From Acidobacteriota bacterium (GTDB taxonomy: Bacteria > Acidobacteriota > Terriglobia > UBA7540), in assembly GCA_021817045.1 (NCBI GenBank), contig JAKAWG010000022.1:1-61261 (forward strand): a stretch of DNA of 61,261 bases, written 5' to 3'. This document shows positions 35,351-45,135 of this stretch, in pieces; the stretch's first letter is position 1; every line of letters begins with the position of its first letter. Position numbers and translations under genes: made by a program. The notes under the pieces are model-generated. The model worked only from the letters and a program-made list of their open reading frames with translations, made no database searches and was not told the origin of the DNA.

Positions 35351-36211
35351 ATGCAAACGTTTCAGCTCCGCCGTATCTTGTGTCCGGTCGATTTCAGCTC
35401 ACACTCGGAGCTGGCGTTGCGAGTGGCGGGGCAAGTTGCCAGCGCGTTTGGCGCTGAGGTCGTTGCTCTCCACGCGCAAAGGTTCGAGGCGCCGCTTTAT
35501 TTCACGGCCGCGCAGACGGCCGCTTTGAAGGCTCAGCTTCGCCGTGGGATGCGGGACGCTCGGAGCTATTTGCAGGATTTCGCAGAAAAACAGCTCCCGA
35601 GCGGGATTCGGCGGTCGTTTGAGATCGTCGAAGAAGACCCCGCCGATGCGGTTCTCGATTTTTCTCGCAAATCAGCCGCCGACATGGTCGTCATGGCGAC
35701 CCACGGACGCAGTGGGCTGGCCAAGATTCGCCTGGGCTCGGTCACGGAAACCGTGCTGAGGCAGATCAACATTCCCATATTGACGCTTGGGCCGCAGCTC
35801 AAGCCGTTTCCTGCTGGCAGCCGCGTGCACCGCATCTTGTGCCCCGTTGACTACAGCCACCTGGCACGCGTGGCTTTCGAACATGCGGTCATCCTATCGC
35901 AAACGCTGGGAGCTGAGCTTATTGTCGTTCACGTCCTTGATGCCGGCCACGCCGTTGATCAAGCGAAGCAGAGCCTCTGCGATTGGGTTCCTGAGGGTGT
36001 GCGGCAGCAGTGCTCAATCAAAGAAGTCGTGCGCCATGGCAAGCCCGCCGAGCAGGTTTTGCAGGAAGTGAAAGAGTCCGGCGCGGACTTGCTGGTTATC
36101 GGGGCGGCGCCGCGCAACGTCTTGGGCGCAATGCTGTTCGGGTCCACTACTGAGCGGCTGATTCGCAGCGCTCCGTGCCCGGTGCTCTCCGTGATCGGCA
36201 AGCAAGCTTGA
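35351..36211 (+). CDS. Tandem universal stress protein
   Basis: A 286-residue protein with two UspA domains: residues 1-150 (RRILCPVDFSSHSELALRVA ... VMATHGRSGLAKIRLGSVTETVLRQ) and 160-286 (HRILCPVDYSHLARVAFEHA ... LLVIGAAPRNVLGAMLFGSTTERLIRSAPCPVLSV). The first domain has the complete ATP-binding G-(9)-G-S/T pattern. GGAAGGAAG precedes ATG 35351. It closes the stress/efflux gene run. Confidence 0.9.
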   Translation: MQTFQLRRILCPVDFSSHSELALRVAGQVASAFGAEVVALHAQRFEAPLYFTAAQTAALKAQLRRGMRDARSYLQDFAEKQLPSGIRRSFEIVEEDPADAVLDFSRKSAADMVVMATHGRSGLAKIRLGSVTETVLRQINIPILTLGPQLKPFPAGSRVHRILCPVDYSHLARVAFEHAVILSQTLGAELIVVHVLDAGHAVDQAKQSLCDWVPEGVRQQCSIKEVVRHGKPAEQVLQEVKESGADLLVIGAAPRNVLGAMLFGSTTERLIRSAPCPVLSVIGKQA

Positions 36212-36401
36212 ACGCGCGCGAATGCTGCTGCGGCTGGCGGCGGGTGCCGCGCCAAAGCGGCGATAGAAGCTCCAGCCGCTCGTGGGAGCCTGCATCTCCT
36301 CATCGGCGTTCCTGTCATGGGTGGTCCTCAAGCTCCGAATTATAGTGTCGTCTTCCGGGCCAAGACGAGGTGCGAGGGAAAGAAACTGGCCTGTCGAACT
36401 A

Positions 36402-36431
36402 TTGTGCCCGCTCATGCAAATCCTGTACATT
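36402..36431 (+). promoter_or_regulatory. Probable argR promoter
   Basis: TTGTGC at 36402-36407 and TACATT at 36426-36431 are separated by 18 bases, a plausible housekeeping promoter 23 bases before the argR start. AT-rich ATTAATAAAC overlapping the -10 could hold an ArgR half-site, but no clear pair of arginine boxes is visible. Confidence 0.4.
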
Positions 36432-36453
36432 AATAAACTCCTGTGCGACTCCC

Positions 36454-36900
36454 ATGGATAATCTTTACCGGCGCAATCAGATCCTGGAAATCATTCGCAC
36501 GCAGAGCCTTTACACGCAGAAGGATCTTCGGCGGGCGCTGGCCAGCCGCGGCATCAGTGTGACGCAGGCGACGGTCTCGCGCGATATGGAGGAGTTGGGC
36601 ATCGTCAAAACGCGCGAAGGCTACCGCGCCCCGGGAACAGCCGGGCCGTCTGCTCCGCCGCAACCCACGCTCGCTGTCATCCTCAAGGAGTTTCTTCGCG
36701 AGGTGCGACAAGCCGGGAATCTTGTGGTGGTGAAAACGCATCCCGGCAACGCGCACACGGTGGCCGTGGCGCTGGACTCCACCGGGTGGGCGGAGATTCT
36801 CGGCAGCGTCGCCGGTGATGACACCATCTTTCTTGCTACCGCAGCATCGCGCCAGGCCGCGCGGGTGCAAAAAAAAATCCAGGAGGTGCTCGCCGGTTAG
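36454..36900 (+). CDS. argR: Arginine repressor ArgR
   Basis: A 148-residue regulator. The N-terminal winged helix (LEIIRTQSLYTQKDLRRALASRGISVTQATVSRDMEELGIVKT) is the ArgR DNA-binding domain; the C-terminal part (GNLVVVKTHPGNAHTVAVALDSTGW ... GSVAGDDTIFLAT) is the oligomerisation and arginine-binding domain with its GDDT motif. ATG 36454 is preferred over the open frame to 36370, whose extra residues are not conserved. Directly upstream of argG-argH, which it probably controls. Confidence 0.9.
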   Translation: MDNLYRRNQILEIIRTQSLYTQKDLRRALASRGISVTQATVSRDMEELGIVKTREGYRAPGTAGPSAPPQPTLAVILKEFLREVRQAGNLVVVKTHPGNAHTVAVALDSTGWAEILGSVAGDDTIFLATAASRQAARVQKKIQEVLAG

Positions 36901-36942
36901 GACCGGGCCGCACAGGGCACCCATAAAGGAGACTTCGTTCGT

Positions 36943-38181
36943 ATGCCCTCATCTTTAACCGATCAGCCTGCCAAACTGCGGCGGGTCGTACTAGCTTATT
37001 CAGGAGGTCTCGACACTTCGGTCATCATTCCCTGGTTGCGCGAAAACTACGGTTGCGAAGTGATTGCAATGGCGGGCGATGTTGGCCAGGGCGACGACTT
37101 CAAGGCACTGCGCGCCAAGGCGCTGCGCACCGGCGCAAAACGCGTGTACGTGGAAGACCTGCGCGACGAATTTATTACGGGTTACTTATGGAAAGCTGTG
37201 CAGGCCGGAGCGATTTACGAAGGCAAGTATCTGCTCGGGACCTCACTTGCGCGGCCTGTGCTCGCCAAACGCCAGGTGGAAGTTGCGCTCGCCTGCGGCG
37301 CAGACGCCGTGGCGCACGGTTGCACCGGCAAGGGCAACGATCAGGTTCGGTTCGAGCTCACTTACAAGGCGCTGGCCCCGCACTTGCGCGTCATCGCTCC
37401 CTGGCGCGAATGGCAAATCAAGTCGCGTGAAGACGCGCTCGATTATGCTCGCAAGCACGGCGTGCCCGTGCCGGTGACGAAAACGGACCTTTACAGCCGC
37501 GATCAGAATATCTGGCACCTCAGCCACGAGGGCGGTCCGCTGGAGACCAAGCTGGGCGAGCCGCCCGAGGACGCATGGAAGCTGACGAAAAATCCGCGCA
37601 AGGCTCCGGAACGGGAAGCGGCGGTGCGCATCGGCTTTGAAGGGGGCATTCCCGCTTCAGTGAACGGGAAAAAACTACCACCCCGACGCCTCCTGGAAAT
37701 GTTGAATGGAATTGCGAGCGCGAGCGGCGTTGGCCGCACAGACCTGGTTGAGAACCGCTTTGTGGGCATGAAATCCCACGGAGCTTACGAGACGCCTGGA
37801 GGCACGCTGCTGCACGCCGCGCACCACGAGCTTGAAGCGCTCTGCCTCGACCGCGAAACTTTCCATTACAAGCAGCACGTCGCCTTGCGATACGCCGAGC
37901 TTGTTTATAACGGCCAGTGGTTCACGCTACTGCGCGAGGCCCTGGACGGCTTCGTCGCCGTGACTCAGCGCCGCGTTACGGGCGAGGTGACGCTCGGTCT
38001 TTGCCGGGGTCAGGTGCGAGTCCTCGATCGTCAGTCGCCTTACTCGCTTTATGACGTCAGCATGGGCGGGTTCACGATGGGCACAGAGTACGACCAAAAA
38101 GACGCCGCAGGCTTTATCAACATTCTCGGTCTGCCGCTGAAGATGGAAGCGCTCAAAAGACGAAAGCCGGGGAGAGCATGA
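36943..38181 (+). CDS. argG: Argininosuccinate synthase
   Basis: A 412-residue cytoplasmic enzyme joining citrulline and aspartate with ATP. The N-terminal P-loop AYSGGLDTSVIIPWL is the family's ATP-binding signature, followed by VIAMAGDVGQGDD; GCTGKGNDQVRFEL is the second signature. Length is normal. AAAGGAG precedes ATG. Its stop overlaps the argH start (ATGA). Confidence 0.97.
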   Translation: MPSSLTDQPAKLRRVVLAYSGGLDTSVIIPWLRENYGCEVIAMAGDVGQGDDFKALRAKALRTGAKRVYVEDLRDEFITGYLWKAVQAGAIYEGKYLLGTSLARPVLAKRQVEVALACGADAVAHGCTGKGNDQVRFELTYKALAPHLRVIAPWREWQIKSREDALDYARKHGVPVPVTKTDLYSRDQNIWHLSHEGGPLETKLGEPPEDAWKLTKNPRKAPEREAAVRIGFEGGIPASVNGKKLPPRRLLEMLNGIASASGVGRTDLVENRFVGMKSHGAYETPGGTLLHAAHHELEALCLDRETFHYKQHVALRYAELVYNGQWFTLLREALDGFVAVTQRRVTGEVTLGLCRGQVRVLDRQSPYSLYDVSMGGFTMGTEYDQKDAAGFINILGLPLKMEALKRRKPGRA

Positions 38182-39587
38182 CGCTTTGGGGCGGGCGCTT
38201 CGCGGGCGGCCGGCGAGATCCGCTGTTTGAGGCGTTCTCGGAATCCTTCTCGCTCGATCAGCGCCTCGTTTTATACGATCTGCGTGTGAACGAGGCTTAC
38301 GTGCGACAGCTTGCGGCGGCGCGTGCGCTGACGCAGGCGGAGGCCAAGCGTCTGGTTGCCGGTGTTGAAAGTATTCGCCGCGACGTTGAGAGCCACGGAA
38401 AGTGGGCGAAGGGCGCGCGATGCGAAGACGTACACACGTGGGTTGAGGCTCGCCTGGAGCGCGCCATCGGGCGCTTGGCGGGCAAACTCCGCACCGGGCG
38501 CAGCCGCAACGATCTGATCGCCACCGAAACCCGCCTCTTCGCCAAGGACGCCGTCTTCTCAATCGGGCAAGCATGTTTGGAAGCCCTTGAAGCGCTGCTT
38601 GATCTCGCGCGGGGAAATTTAAACGTAGCCATGCCCGGCTACACTCACCTGCAGCCCGCCCAGCCCATCCTCTTTGCGCACTACGCCCTGGCATACTTCG
38701 AAATGCTTTGGCGGGACGTTGACCGTTTCGAAGGCTGCCTCCGCCGCGCCGACGAATTGCCGATGGGCGCAGGGGCGCTGGCGGGCGCGGCGTTCCCGAT
38801 CGATCGCATCGCGCTCGCGCGTGAGCTTGGGTTTGCCCGCGCCGCCCGCAATAGCCTGGACGCCACCTCGGACCGCGATTTCGTCTGCGAGCTGCTCTTT
38901 GCCTGTTCGTTGACGCTCGTCCATTTGAGCCGCCTCGCGGAAGATTTGATTCTCTATTCGTCTCCCGCCTTCGGTTACGTCGAGCTCGCGGACGAGTACT
39001 CAACCGGCAGCAGCCTGATGCCGCAAAAAAAAAATGCCGATTCGCTTGAGTTGATTCGGGGCAAAGCTGCGCGCGTGTTGGGACGGCTGACGTCAATGGT
39101 CGCCCTGCTCAAGGGTCTGCCGCTCGCTTACAACCGTGACTTGCAGGAGGACAAGGCGGCGCTCTTCGACGGCTTGGATACGGCTCGCGCTTCGCTCATG
39201 GTAGCGGCACGCGTCCTTCGCACCCTTAGCATCCACTCGCAAAAGATGGAAGCTGCCATGCACCTCGGCTTTCTCACCGCGACGGACGTGGCCGATGAAC
39301 TCGTTCGGCGCGGCATCGCGTTCGCCGCCGCGCACGAAGCCGTGGGAAAGCTTGTACGCCATTGCCTTGCTGAATCCAAGACCTTCGCCGAAGTCTCCGC
39401 AGAAGAAGCCCGCCGGTTTATTCCCACCTGGGATAAAAGCCTCGCCCGCATCGCGTCTTCTCCTCAGCTTGCCGTTGAACGGAGAAACGTCATCGGCGGC
39501 ACCGCGCGCTCGCAGGTGGCGCGGCAAATTCGCTGGGCCGAGCGGGCGACGCGCGACCTCAAGCGCCGCCTTGGCGCGCGATCGTGA
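38178..39587 (+). CDS. argH: Argininosuccinate lyase
   Basis: A 469-residue member of the fumarase/aspartase superfamily that splits argininosuccinate into arginine and fumarate. GSSLMPQKKNAD (about residues 275-286) is the superfamily signature with the catalytic serine loop; RTGRSRNDL and TATDVADELVRRG are further family motifs. A run of ten A residues (39025-39034) encodes QKKN; the frame stays intact but the tract could be slippery. Last enzyme of arginine synthesis, coupled to argG. Confidence 0.97.
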   Translation: MTLWGGRFAGGRRDPLFEAFSESFSLDQRLVLYDLRVNEAYVRQLAAARALTQAEAKRLVAGVESIRRDVESHGKWAKGARCEDVHTWVEARLERAIGRLAGKLRTGRSRNDLIATETRLFAKDAVFSIGQACLEALEALLDLARGNLNVAMPGYTHLQPAQPILFAHYALAYFEMLWRDVDRFEGCLRRADELPMGAGALAGAAFPIDRIALARELGFARAARNSLDATSDRDFVCELLFACSLTLVHLSRLAEDLILYSSPAFGYVELADEYSTGSSLMPQKKNADSLELIRGKAARVLGRLTSMVALLKGLPLAYNRDLQEDKAALFDGLDTARASLMVAARVLRTLSIHSQKMEAAMHLGFLTATDVADELVRRGIAFAAAHEAVGKLVRHCLAESKTFAEVSAEEARRFIPTWDKSLARIASSPQLAVERRNVIGGTARSQVARQIRWAERATRDLKRRLGARS

Positions 39588-39599
39588 CGGAGGAGGAAC

Positions 39600-40469
39600 A
39601 TGAAACGCGGGTTTCTGGTGGCGTGCTGCGCGCTCGCTCTTACGTTCCGCCCGACATGTGCGCGCGCACAGAACGACTCTGCAAACTCTTCATCCACATC
39701 GAGCCTGAGCGGCAACTTAACGGCTGGCCAATTCTTTCTTCCGCCCATGGCGGATCAGACCGAGCCGGCGGATCGCGTTCGGTACGGTGGCGGCCAGATT
39801 GACTTCGGCCTCGCGCTGCCCTTGACCGTATATACCTCTCTCGGGCAACGGTCAGGCTGGCAAATCGGCTTTCTGGGTGGGATTGTGGCTGGCTTTGGCT
39901 CGCTGCGCACTACGCTTTATCTGAAGTCGGCGGATTTCCACGCCGGCATTCCTGTGTCGTTCCGCAAGGGAAAATTTTCCGCGCGTGTGCAGTTCTACCA
40001 TGTCAGCTCCCACCTGGGAGGCGACTACGCGGAAATTTCCGGATTCCAACCGTTCCATTACAGCCGCGAAGAGTTGCAAGGGCTCGTCGCTTACGATCTG
40101 CCCCATCACTTGCGCATCTATGGAGGGCCGCGTGTGCTTGTGCGCACGTTTCCGCACGTTGGACGCTGGACCTTTCAGGCCGGGACGGAATGGTTTCCGG
40201 CGCGGCTCGCCGGCCATCATTGGAAATTCTATTTAGCGGACGATTTCCAGACGCGTCAAGAGGTCGCCTGGCAGACGAATATAAGCGTCGAGCCGGGCAT
40301 CCAATGGACCACGCGTAAGGGTGAGCCGGTGGCGCGCCTGGAAGCGTGGTTTTACAGCGGACAAGAGCCGTTCGGCGAACTTTACACCCAGCGTGAAAGG
40401 GTGATCGGCGCCCAGCTCATTTTCACCCTGGCGCCCGCGGTCAAATCCCTCATCCTGCACCGGCATTAA
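39600..40469 (+). CDS. DUF1207-type exported protein
   Basis: A 289-residue protein with a signal peptide (LVACCALALTFRPTCARAQ). The mature part alternates polar and aromatic residues as in outer-membrane barrels. QFYHVSSHLGGDYAEISGF and LRIYGGPRVLVRTFP are typical of DUF1207. GGAGG precedes ATG 39600, 12 bases after argH, so it may share that transcript, though a function in arginine synthesis is unlikely. Role unknown. Confidence 0.75.
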   Translation: MKRGFLVACCALALTFRPTCARAQNDSANSSSTSSLSGNLTAGQFFLPPMADQTEPADRVRYGGGQIDFGLALPLTVYTSLGQRSGWQIGFLGGIVAGFGSLRTTLYLKSADFHAGIPVSFRKGKFSARVQFYHVSSHLGGDYAEISGFQPFHYSREELQGLVAYDLPHHLRIYGGPRVLVRTFPHVGRWTFQAGTEWFPARLAGHHWKFYLADDFQTRQEVAWQTNISVEPGIQWTTRKGEPVARLEAWFYSGQEPFGELYTQRERVIGAQLIFTLAPAVKSLILHRH

Positions 40470-40488
40470 AGTCAGTGGGCACGCTCGC

Positions 40489-43350
40489 TTATGCGCGAAT
40501 CGCCCAACGCAACGGCCGTCCGGTCGAGTTCTTCCCTGTAATTTCAATCCGCCCGTTAGCCGCTGCGCGCAGGGGCGATTCCGAGCCGTTAACTTGCATT
40601 CGGGTGATTTTCTTTACGTCTTCCTGGGGAATGTGTAGCGTGAGCGTCCATGTACCGGCGCCAGCGTTTCCGGCAGGGGCGTACCACCCCTCATACCCTC
40701 GTGAAGACTTCTCAAATCCGAGCAGGGGGGAAGTGAAACGGTAGGTTTCCAAAGGGAGCGTAGCCCTGATGCTTGCTCCTTTCTCGCTGAACTCGATGCC
40801 CAGTAACTTGGCGGCGGAGTACAGCGGCCAGGCGTGCGGATGCATATTCATGACGGGAAAATCCATTCCTGAATAGTTGCTTTGCCCGGTCCCCAACACG
40901 GCGCGGCTGGGCGTGAGCTGCCCGGCAAACTTATCCGGCGCAACGTTATAGCTATCCGGTCCGCTCCACGTGCCACACCAAACGTCCGGATAGACTTCCG
41001 CGTGCCGTGCAAAGGAGTTCTTTGTCCATTCGTCCCAAGCCATTTTTCCGTCCACCATGGCCAGCGCCCAGATCAGCGTGCCATTCAGCGCGGGCGCCGT
41101 ATCTCCGATGCCGATGTGATCGGGTTTCGGCCGTGTCGGGCCTGGTCCCGAGCTCCACAACAGCGCTCCAATCGGAGAAGGACGGCGTAGGAATTCGTTG
41201 ATGGTCTGAGCCAGGATGCGACTTTGGGCCGCAGTCGCGGCTCCTCCGACAATCGCCCAAGGTTGCGGCTCGATCCAGATGTCATCGGTGCCGATCCAGC
41301 CAGAATGGGGACCAAGCCAGGCACGCCGAAACCACCGGCCCGTCCATTGCGACCGCACGGCTTGGCGGTGTTCCTCTGCCCTTTGCTTGGCGTCGGCGGC
41401 AAACTCTAAATCGCCGCCCGCATAAGAAAGCAGCCGGGCATAATGTTCAAACACGTACGCCGCCATGGCGGAGTCATACGTGCTTTCGCCTTCCTTAATG
41501 TACTCCTCGCGCCACTTCAGCGGGACCATTTGGTACACCAAGCCGTCCATCCAATCATCCATCAACATTCGCATCAGCTTGTGCGGGCCCGTGCCAACGG
41601 CTTGCACCAGGTGCCGGTAACATTGTGCCAAAAGATTGCGAACGGACTGTTTGCTCGCCGCGGGTCCGCAAACCATGTTCGTCGGGAGGTCTTCATCCAG
41701 AAACGCAGTATCTCGCGTCGCCAGGATGTATTCGCTGGCCACCCAGAGGAGCCACAAAGGCAAGTCACTCGCATCATCCTGGCTTACCGGCATCTGCATC
41801 CCGTGACCCACGATGCCGTAAGGGATGGACCCGTCCGGCCGAACCTCTTTCAGGGTGTACCGTAAGACTTCCTTCACGATTTTCGAGTCGCTGAAAACAA
41901 AAGGAAGGACGTGCTGCAAAGGGTCGCGTGCCGCACCCTGAAAGCCCACCGTGTATTGGTAGAAGCACCCTTGAGAAAGAATATGTTCCTTAAAGAAATC
42001 ATCGTAAGTGAGATTGCTGCGAAGGTAATAATGATCCCACGTGAGTTCTCGCTCGACCCATGGCTCAGATGCCGTCTCAAAACGCAAACCACTCCGCTTC
42101 CATTCGTCGCTGGAACGCGCCCATAGTCCGGCAACCGTTTCCTGGTGCTTCTCGATAAGAAGAGTTAGCTCAACTCCTTTAGGAAGGTATCCGTAAAGAA
42201 AGTGCAGAGTCTCGCTTTGCCCGGGTTCAAGCTTTATCTTGCGTTCCAACAGCAGAGCGCTCTCCGGACCGTGGGCGCTTAAGTTCCCGTCAAGGCCGCG
42301 CGCAAGCCCCGCAGGCTGGGTGACCCCGCCGGACCCGAAAAATGCCTTGCCATCGGTGGCGAATCCTTGCACAGCACCGTCCAGCGAGACAAGAAAAGTC
42401 CCGGGAGGATCAAGATCCTCCATGTTGGCCTCGCCTGCCGCCGCCCGAATAGACGTGAAATCTCCAACCGCCCTGGCAGCCTCCACATCTTGCACAACTT
42501 GCCACAAGCGCTCGTCCTCTGCGGTCCGGCCGCGGAAATATTTTGTCTCAATCAGGCCGCGGTTACCACGGATGCGATGAAACTCGTGCGCAAAGCGGTC
42601 ACCAAACCTGCGTCGCAGCTCGACCGCATCACCCGGAAGTCCACGCCAATTGGCAGCTTCTAGCCAAGAACGATAGGAGAACTGATAGACGTGGCATCCC
42701 CAATATTCAACCCAGCTTAATTCCACCGCTGCCTTGGTGTGGTTTGTGACCGTGGTCTGGGACACGAGTACCGGATCATCACCGAAAGGGGCGAAGATGA
42801 CATGGTCAGCCGAGTAGCCCGCTCGGGCGACTTTCTTGCGGAAGTATCCAGCGCCGAAAATCCGATCGAAGATCTCGCTATTCCCTGGATAAAATGTGCT
42901 CAGGATGATCTTCCCGTCGGTCAAATAGCCGATCCCGCCCCCAAACTGGCTGCGCTCCGGCGCGTAATCATTGAGAAACTTCGGGGATCCCTCATCCTGG
43001 CGCACTTGAACGTAGCCATAATTCGAGACGGCGGCTACCAGGCGGTCGTTACCAACTTGGTGGGTCTGATCGGTGCGAGAGCGGAAGACTGGGTCCGTGG
43101 GGCTGATCGCTTTTGGATCGTGGACTTGGTCGCAAGTGTAGTGGAATGCGGGCAGACCGTACTCATCGATAATCCATTCGCCGAAAAAGCCCGAGCCATA
43201 GGGCTTCTCCAGGGAGTGATTGCCGGAAATCGGCGCTTCATCCTTTGCTTCAAGCGCCTTCAGCCCTAAAGCTGAACCTGCTCCAACGTATCCACACCAA
43301 CTCAGAAATGTCCTTCGATTAATGGCATTCCGGATCAAGTATTTCGGCAT
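40489..43350 (-). CDS. Tat-exported GH94-like (glycoside phosphorylase/hydrolase) protein
   Basis: A 953-residue protein. A twin-arginine signal opens it (INRRTFLSWCGYVGAGSALG). The next 350 residues form a beta-sandwich like that of GH94/glycosyltransferase-36 enzymes (YGYVQVRQDEG, HVIFAPFGDDPVLVSQTTVTNHT). The second half is a helical barrel with QDDASDLPLWLLW and DDWMDG near residue 597, where GH94 phosphorylases have their catalytic Asp in DWND. ATG 43350 is chosen because it starts the Tat signal and follows GGAAG. Substrate unknown; an exported phosphorylase would be odd, so a hydrolase role is equally possible. Confidence 0.65.
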   Translation of the reverse strand: MPKYLIRNAINRRTFLSWCGYVGAGSALGLKALEAKDEAPISGNHSLEKPYGSGFFGEWIIDEYGLPAFHYTCDQVHDPKAISPTDPVFRSRTDQTHQVGNDRLVAAVSNYGYVQVRQDEGSPKFLNDYAPERSQFGGGIGYLTDGKIILSTFYPGNSEIFDRIFGAGYFRKKVARAGYSADHVIFAPFGDDPVLVSQTTVTNHTKAAVELSWVEYWGCHVYQFSYRSWLEAANWRGLPGDAVELRRRFGDRFAHEFHRIRGNRGLIETKYFRGRTAEDERLWQVVQDVEAARAVGDFTSIRAAAGEANMEDLDPPGTFLVSLDGAVQGFATDGKAFFGSGGVTQPAGLARGLDGNLSAHGPESALLLERKIKLEPGQSETLHFLYGYLPKGVELTLLIEKHQETVAGLWARSSDEWKRSGLRFETASEPWVERELTWDHYYLRSNLTYDDFFKEHILSQGCFYQYTVGFQGAARDPLQHVLPFVFSDSKIVKEVLRYTLKEVRPDGSIPYGIVGHGMQMPVSQDDASDLPLWLLWVASEYILATRDTAFLDEDLPTNMVCGPAASKQSVRNLLAQCYRHLVQAVGTGPHKLMRMLMDDWMDGLVYQMVPLKWREEYIKEGESTYDSAMAAYVFEHYARLLSYAGGDLEFAADAKQRAEEHRQAVRSQWTGRWFRRAWLGPHSGWIGTDDIWIEPQPWAIVGGAATAAQSRILAQTINEFLRRPSPIGALLWSSGPGPTRPKPDHIGIGDTAPALNGTLIWALAMVDGKMAWDEWTKNSFARHAEVYPDVWCGTWSGPDSYNVAPDKFAGQLTPSRAVLGTGQSNYSGMDFPVMNMHPHAWPLYSAAKLLGIEFSEKGASIRATLPLETYRFTSPLLGFEKSSRGYEGWYAPAGNAGAGTWTLTLHIPQEDVKKITRMQVNGSESPLRAAANGRIEITGKNSTGRPLRWAIRA

Positions 43351-43407
43351 AGTTCTTCCAGGGAATTTAACGAAAGGCAGTTCCTCCCTCATCGCCGGGC
43401 GGCGACT

Positions 43408-45000
43408 TCACTGGGCCGAGCGGCCGCGTGGTTCAGCTCGCGCGTAAATCCCACGTTTTGGCGGCCCTTTGAGAAGAGCAGGGACGCGAGGCAGGAGCGC
43501 GACAGCCTTCTCGATCTGCGGATCAGTGCGTGCTGTGACTTCGTTACCGTAATTCAAGCCAAAGGCGAGGGTAAGCAGCGCCACCCTGAGATTATTCTTC
43601 AGTTCGTTCTGGTCCTTCAGCCAATACTGCTTGGGAGATCGTATCCTCTGTGCGCTCAGAAAATTCCGAAATTCTTCGAGTGTCTCCTCCGAGGGTTCGA
43701 AGGCTTTCGTGATCTTGCTATGGTACGTAAAATACTCGGAAGCAAAGCTCGAAAACATGCCCGCCTCGGTCAAAAACTGAAGCCACGGGTCCGGCTGGGG
43801 AACAGGGATGCGAAAGTCCGGCGTGACGCCGCCGTCAGCGGTGACAAGCCGGCCGTCGTCAGTGTGATACACGGGGGCGGCGTCGCGCGTGGACACTGCA
43901 AGTCCCCGGATCGGATTCTTCAGGGCCGTACCAGGCAGCGGTCTTTGGATTGAGCGTCCGCTGGGCGTGAAATACTCCGCTGTGAGCAGCGCGAGGCCTG
44001 TCCCGGCGCTCAGCGGCATCACGCTTTCTACCACGCCTTTGCCGAACGTGCGTTCGCCTGCAATTACCGCCCGGTCGTGATCCTGCAGGGCCGCGCTCAC
44101 CACCTCGGCCGCGCTGGCTGTCCGTCCGTTAACGAGGACGATAAGCGGCACGGTCACGCGCATGGGAGCCTCGCCCGTGCGGTAAATCTTCTCCGGCACG
44201 GCGCGTCCGCGGACCGTAAGCACAACGTCGCCGGGCTTCAGGAATAGGCTGCACACCTGCACGGCGGATTGCAGGACGCCTCCAGGATTTCCGCGTAAAT
44301 CGAGGATGAGCCCTTTTAAGTGCGGGGCGTCCAACCTGCGGAACGCGCTCACCATCTCCTGCGGTGTTTTGTTTTCGAAAGAGGTCAGGTGAATGTAGCC
44401 GATTCCGTTAGAGTAGGCGAACGCAGTATCCACAGTCGGCATGGCCACTTGGGCGGGTACGAGATTGAAATTCTGCGCCTGCACGTCGCCGGGCCGCAAC
44501 ACACTCAGGCGTACCGGGTGCGAGCGCGCTCCCCGCAACAGGGCGATGAGTGAGCGTAAGCCGAGATCGTCCAGCAACCTCCCGTTCACGGCCGTGATCT
44601 GGTCCCCAGGGCCCAGGCCGGCGCGCCAGGAAGGCGAACCCCGTTGGGTCTGGAGCACCATCACCCGGCCGGGCTGCACAGAAAGGATCGAGCCAAAACC
44701 CAGAGTCTTGCCCCGCGTCTCTTGTTGTAACATTTTGAACTGATCGCGGTTGAAGAACGAAGAAAAGGGATCGAGCGAAGCCAGCATCCCGCGCACTGCT
44801 CCTTCCAGAATGACGCGGTTGGGGTCGACCGGCTGCACATAATTCTGCTTCAAGAGTTGAACGACGCGGGCAAACTTCAGACTTCCCCGGGTCACGCTAT
44901 CCTCGGGCACAGCATTCCCGGGACGCGAAGGTGCCGCAGCAAGCAGGAGACATCCTGCTACGAGCGCCGAGGAAAAACGGCGTAGCTTTGTTGATTTCAT
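43408..45000 (-). CDS. S41 C-terminal processing peptidase
   Basis: A 530-residue exported protease. N-terminal signal (SSALVAGCLLLAAAPS), a Tsp-type N-domain (NYVQPVDPNRVILEGAVRGMLASLDPFSSFF), a PDZ domain (about 95-180) and the S41 core: LILDLRGNPGGVL, the serine motif NGRTASAAEV (about residue 295) and GERTFGKGVVES with the catalytic lysine (about 325). The last 100 residues form a helical extension. Divergent from carD. Intact, unlike the S41 gene at 15061. Confidence 0.9.
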   Translation of the reverse strand: MKSTKLRRFSSALVAGCLLLAAAPSRPGNAVPEDSVTRGSLKFARVVQLLKQNYVQPVDPNRVILEGAVRGMLASLDPFSSFFNRDQFKMLQQETRGKTLGFGSILSVQPGRVMVLQTQRGSPSWRAGLGPGDQITAVNGRLLDDLGLRSLIALLRGARSHPVRLSVLRPGDVQAQNFNLVPAQVAMPTVDTAFAYSNGIGYIHLTSFENKTPQEMVSAFRRLDAPHLKGLILDLRGNPGGVLQSAVQVCSLFLKPGDVVLTVRGRAVPEKIYRTGEAPMRVTVPLIVLVNGRTASAAEVVSAALQDHDRAVIAGERTFGKGVVESVMPLSAGTGLALLTAEYFTPSGRSIQRPLPGTALKNPIRGLAVSTRDAAPVYHTDDGRLVTADGGVTPDFRIPVPQPDPWLQFLTEAGMFSSFASEYFTYHSKITKAFEPSEETLEEFRNFLSAQRIRSPKQYWLKDQNELKNNLRVALLTLAFGLNYGNEVTARTDPQIEKAVALLPRVPALLKGPPKRGIYARAEPRGRSAQ

Positions 45001-45060
45001 GTTCGAACTTCATCAGTATAACGTCATTCAGGTCGGACTTGCTTGCCTGCGGGCGGTCGA

Positions 45061-45089
45061 TTGACTTCGGTATTGTGGAGGGCTAGATT
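45061..45089 (+). promoter_or_regulatory. Probable carD promoter
   Basis: TTGACT at 45061-45066 and TAGATT at 45084-45089, spaced by 17 bases, match five and four positions of the housekeeping -35 and -10 consensus. The box pair lies 47 bases before the carD start. Confidence 0.5.
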
Positions 45090-45135
45090 AAACTAGCAGT
45101 TATAGGTGCTACAACAAAAACTTCGGGGGAAGATC

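Noticed and set aside
39025..39034. Possible frameshift at a run of ten A in argH
   Set aside because: The frame reads through as MPQKKNAD, the conserved superfamily signature, so the gene is intact.
37927..39096. 389-codon frame antisense to argG/argH
   Set aside because: Arg/Pro-rich shadow frame typical of high-GC antisense; argH is unmistakable on the other strand.
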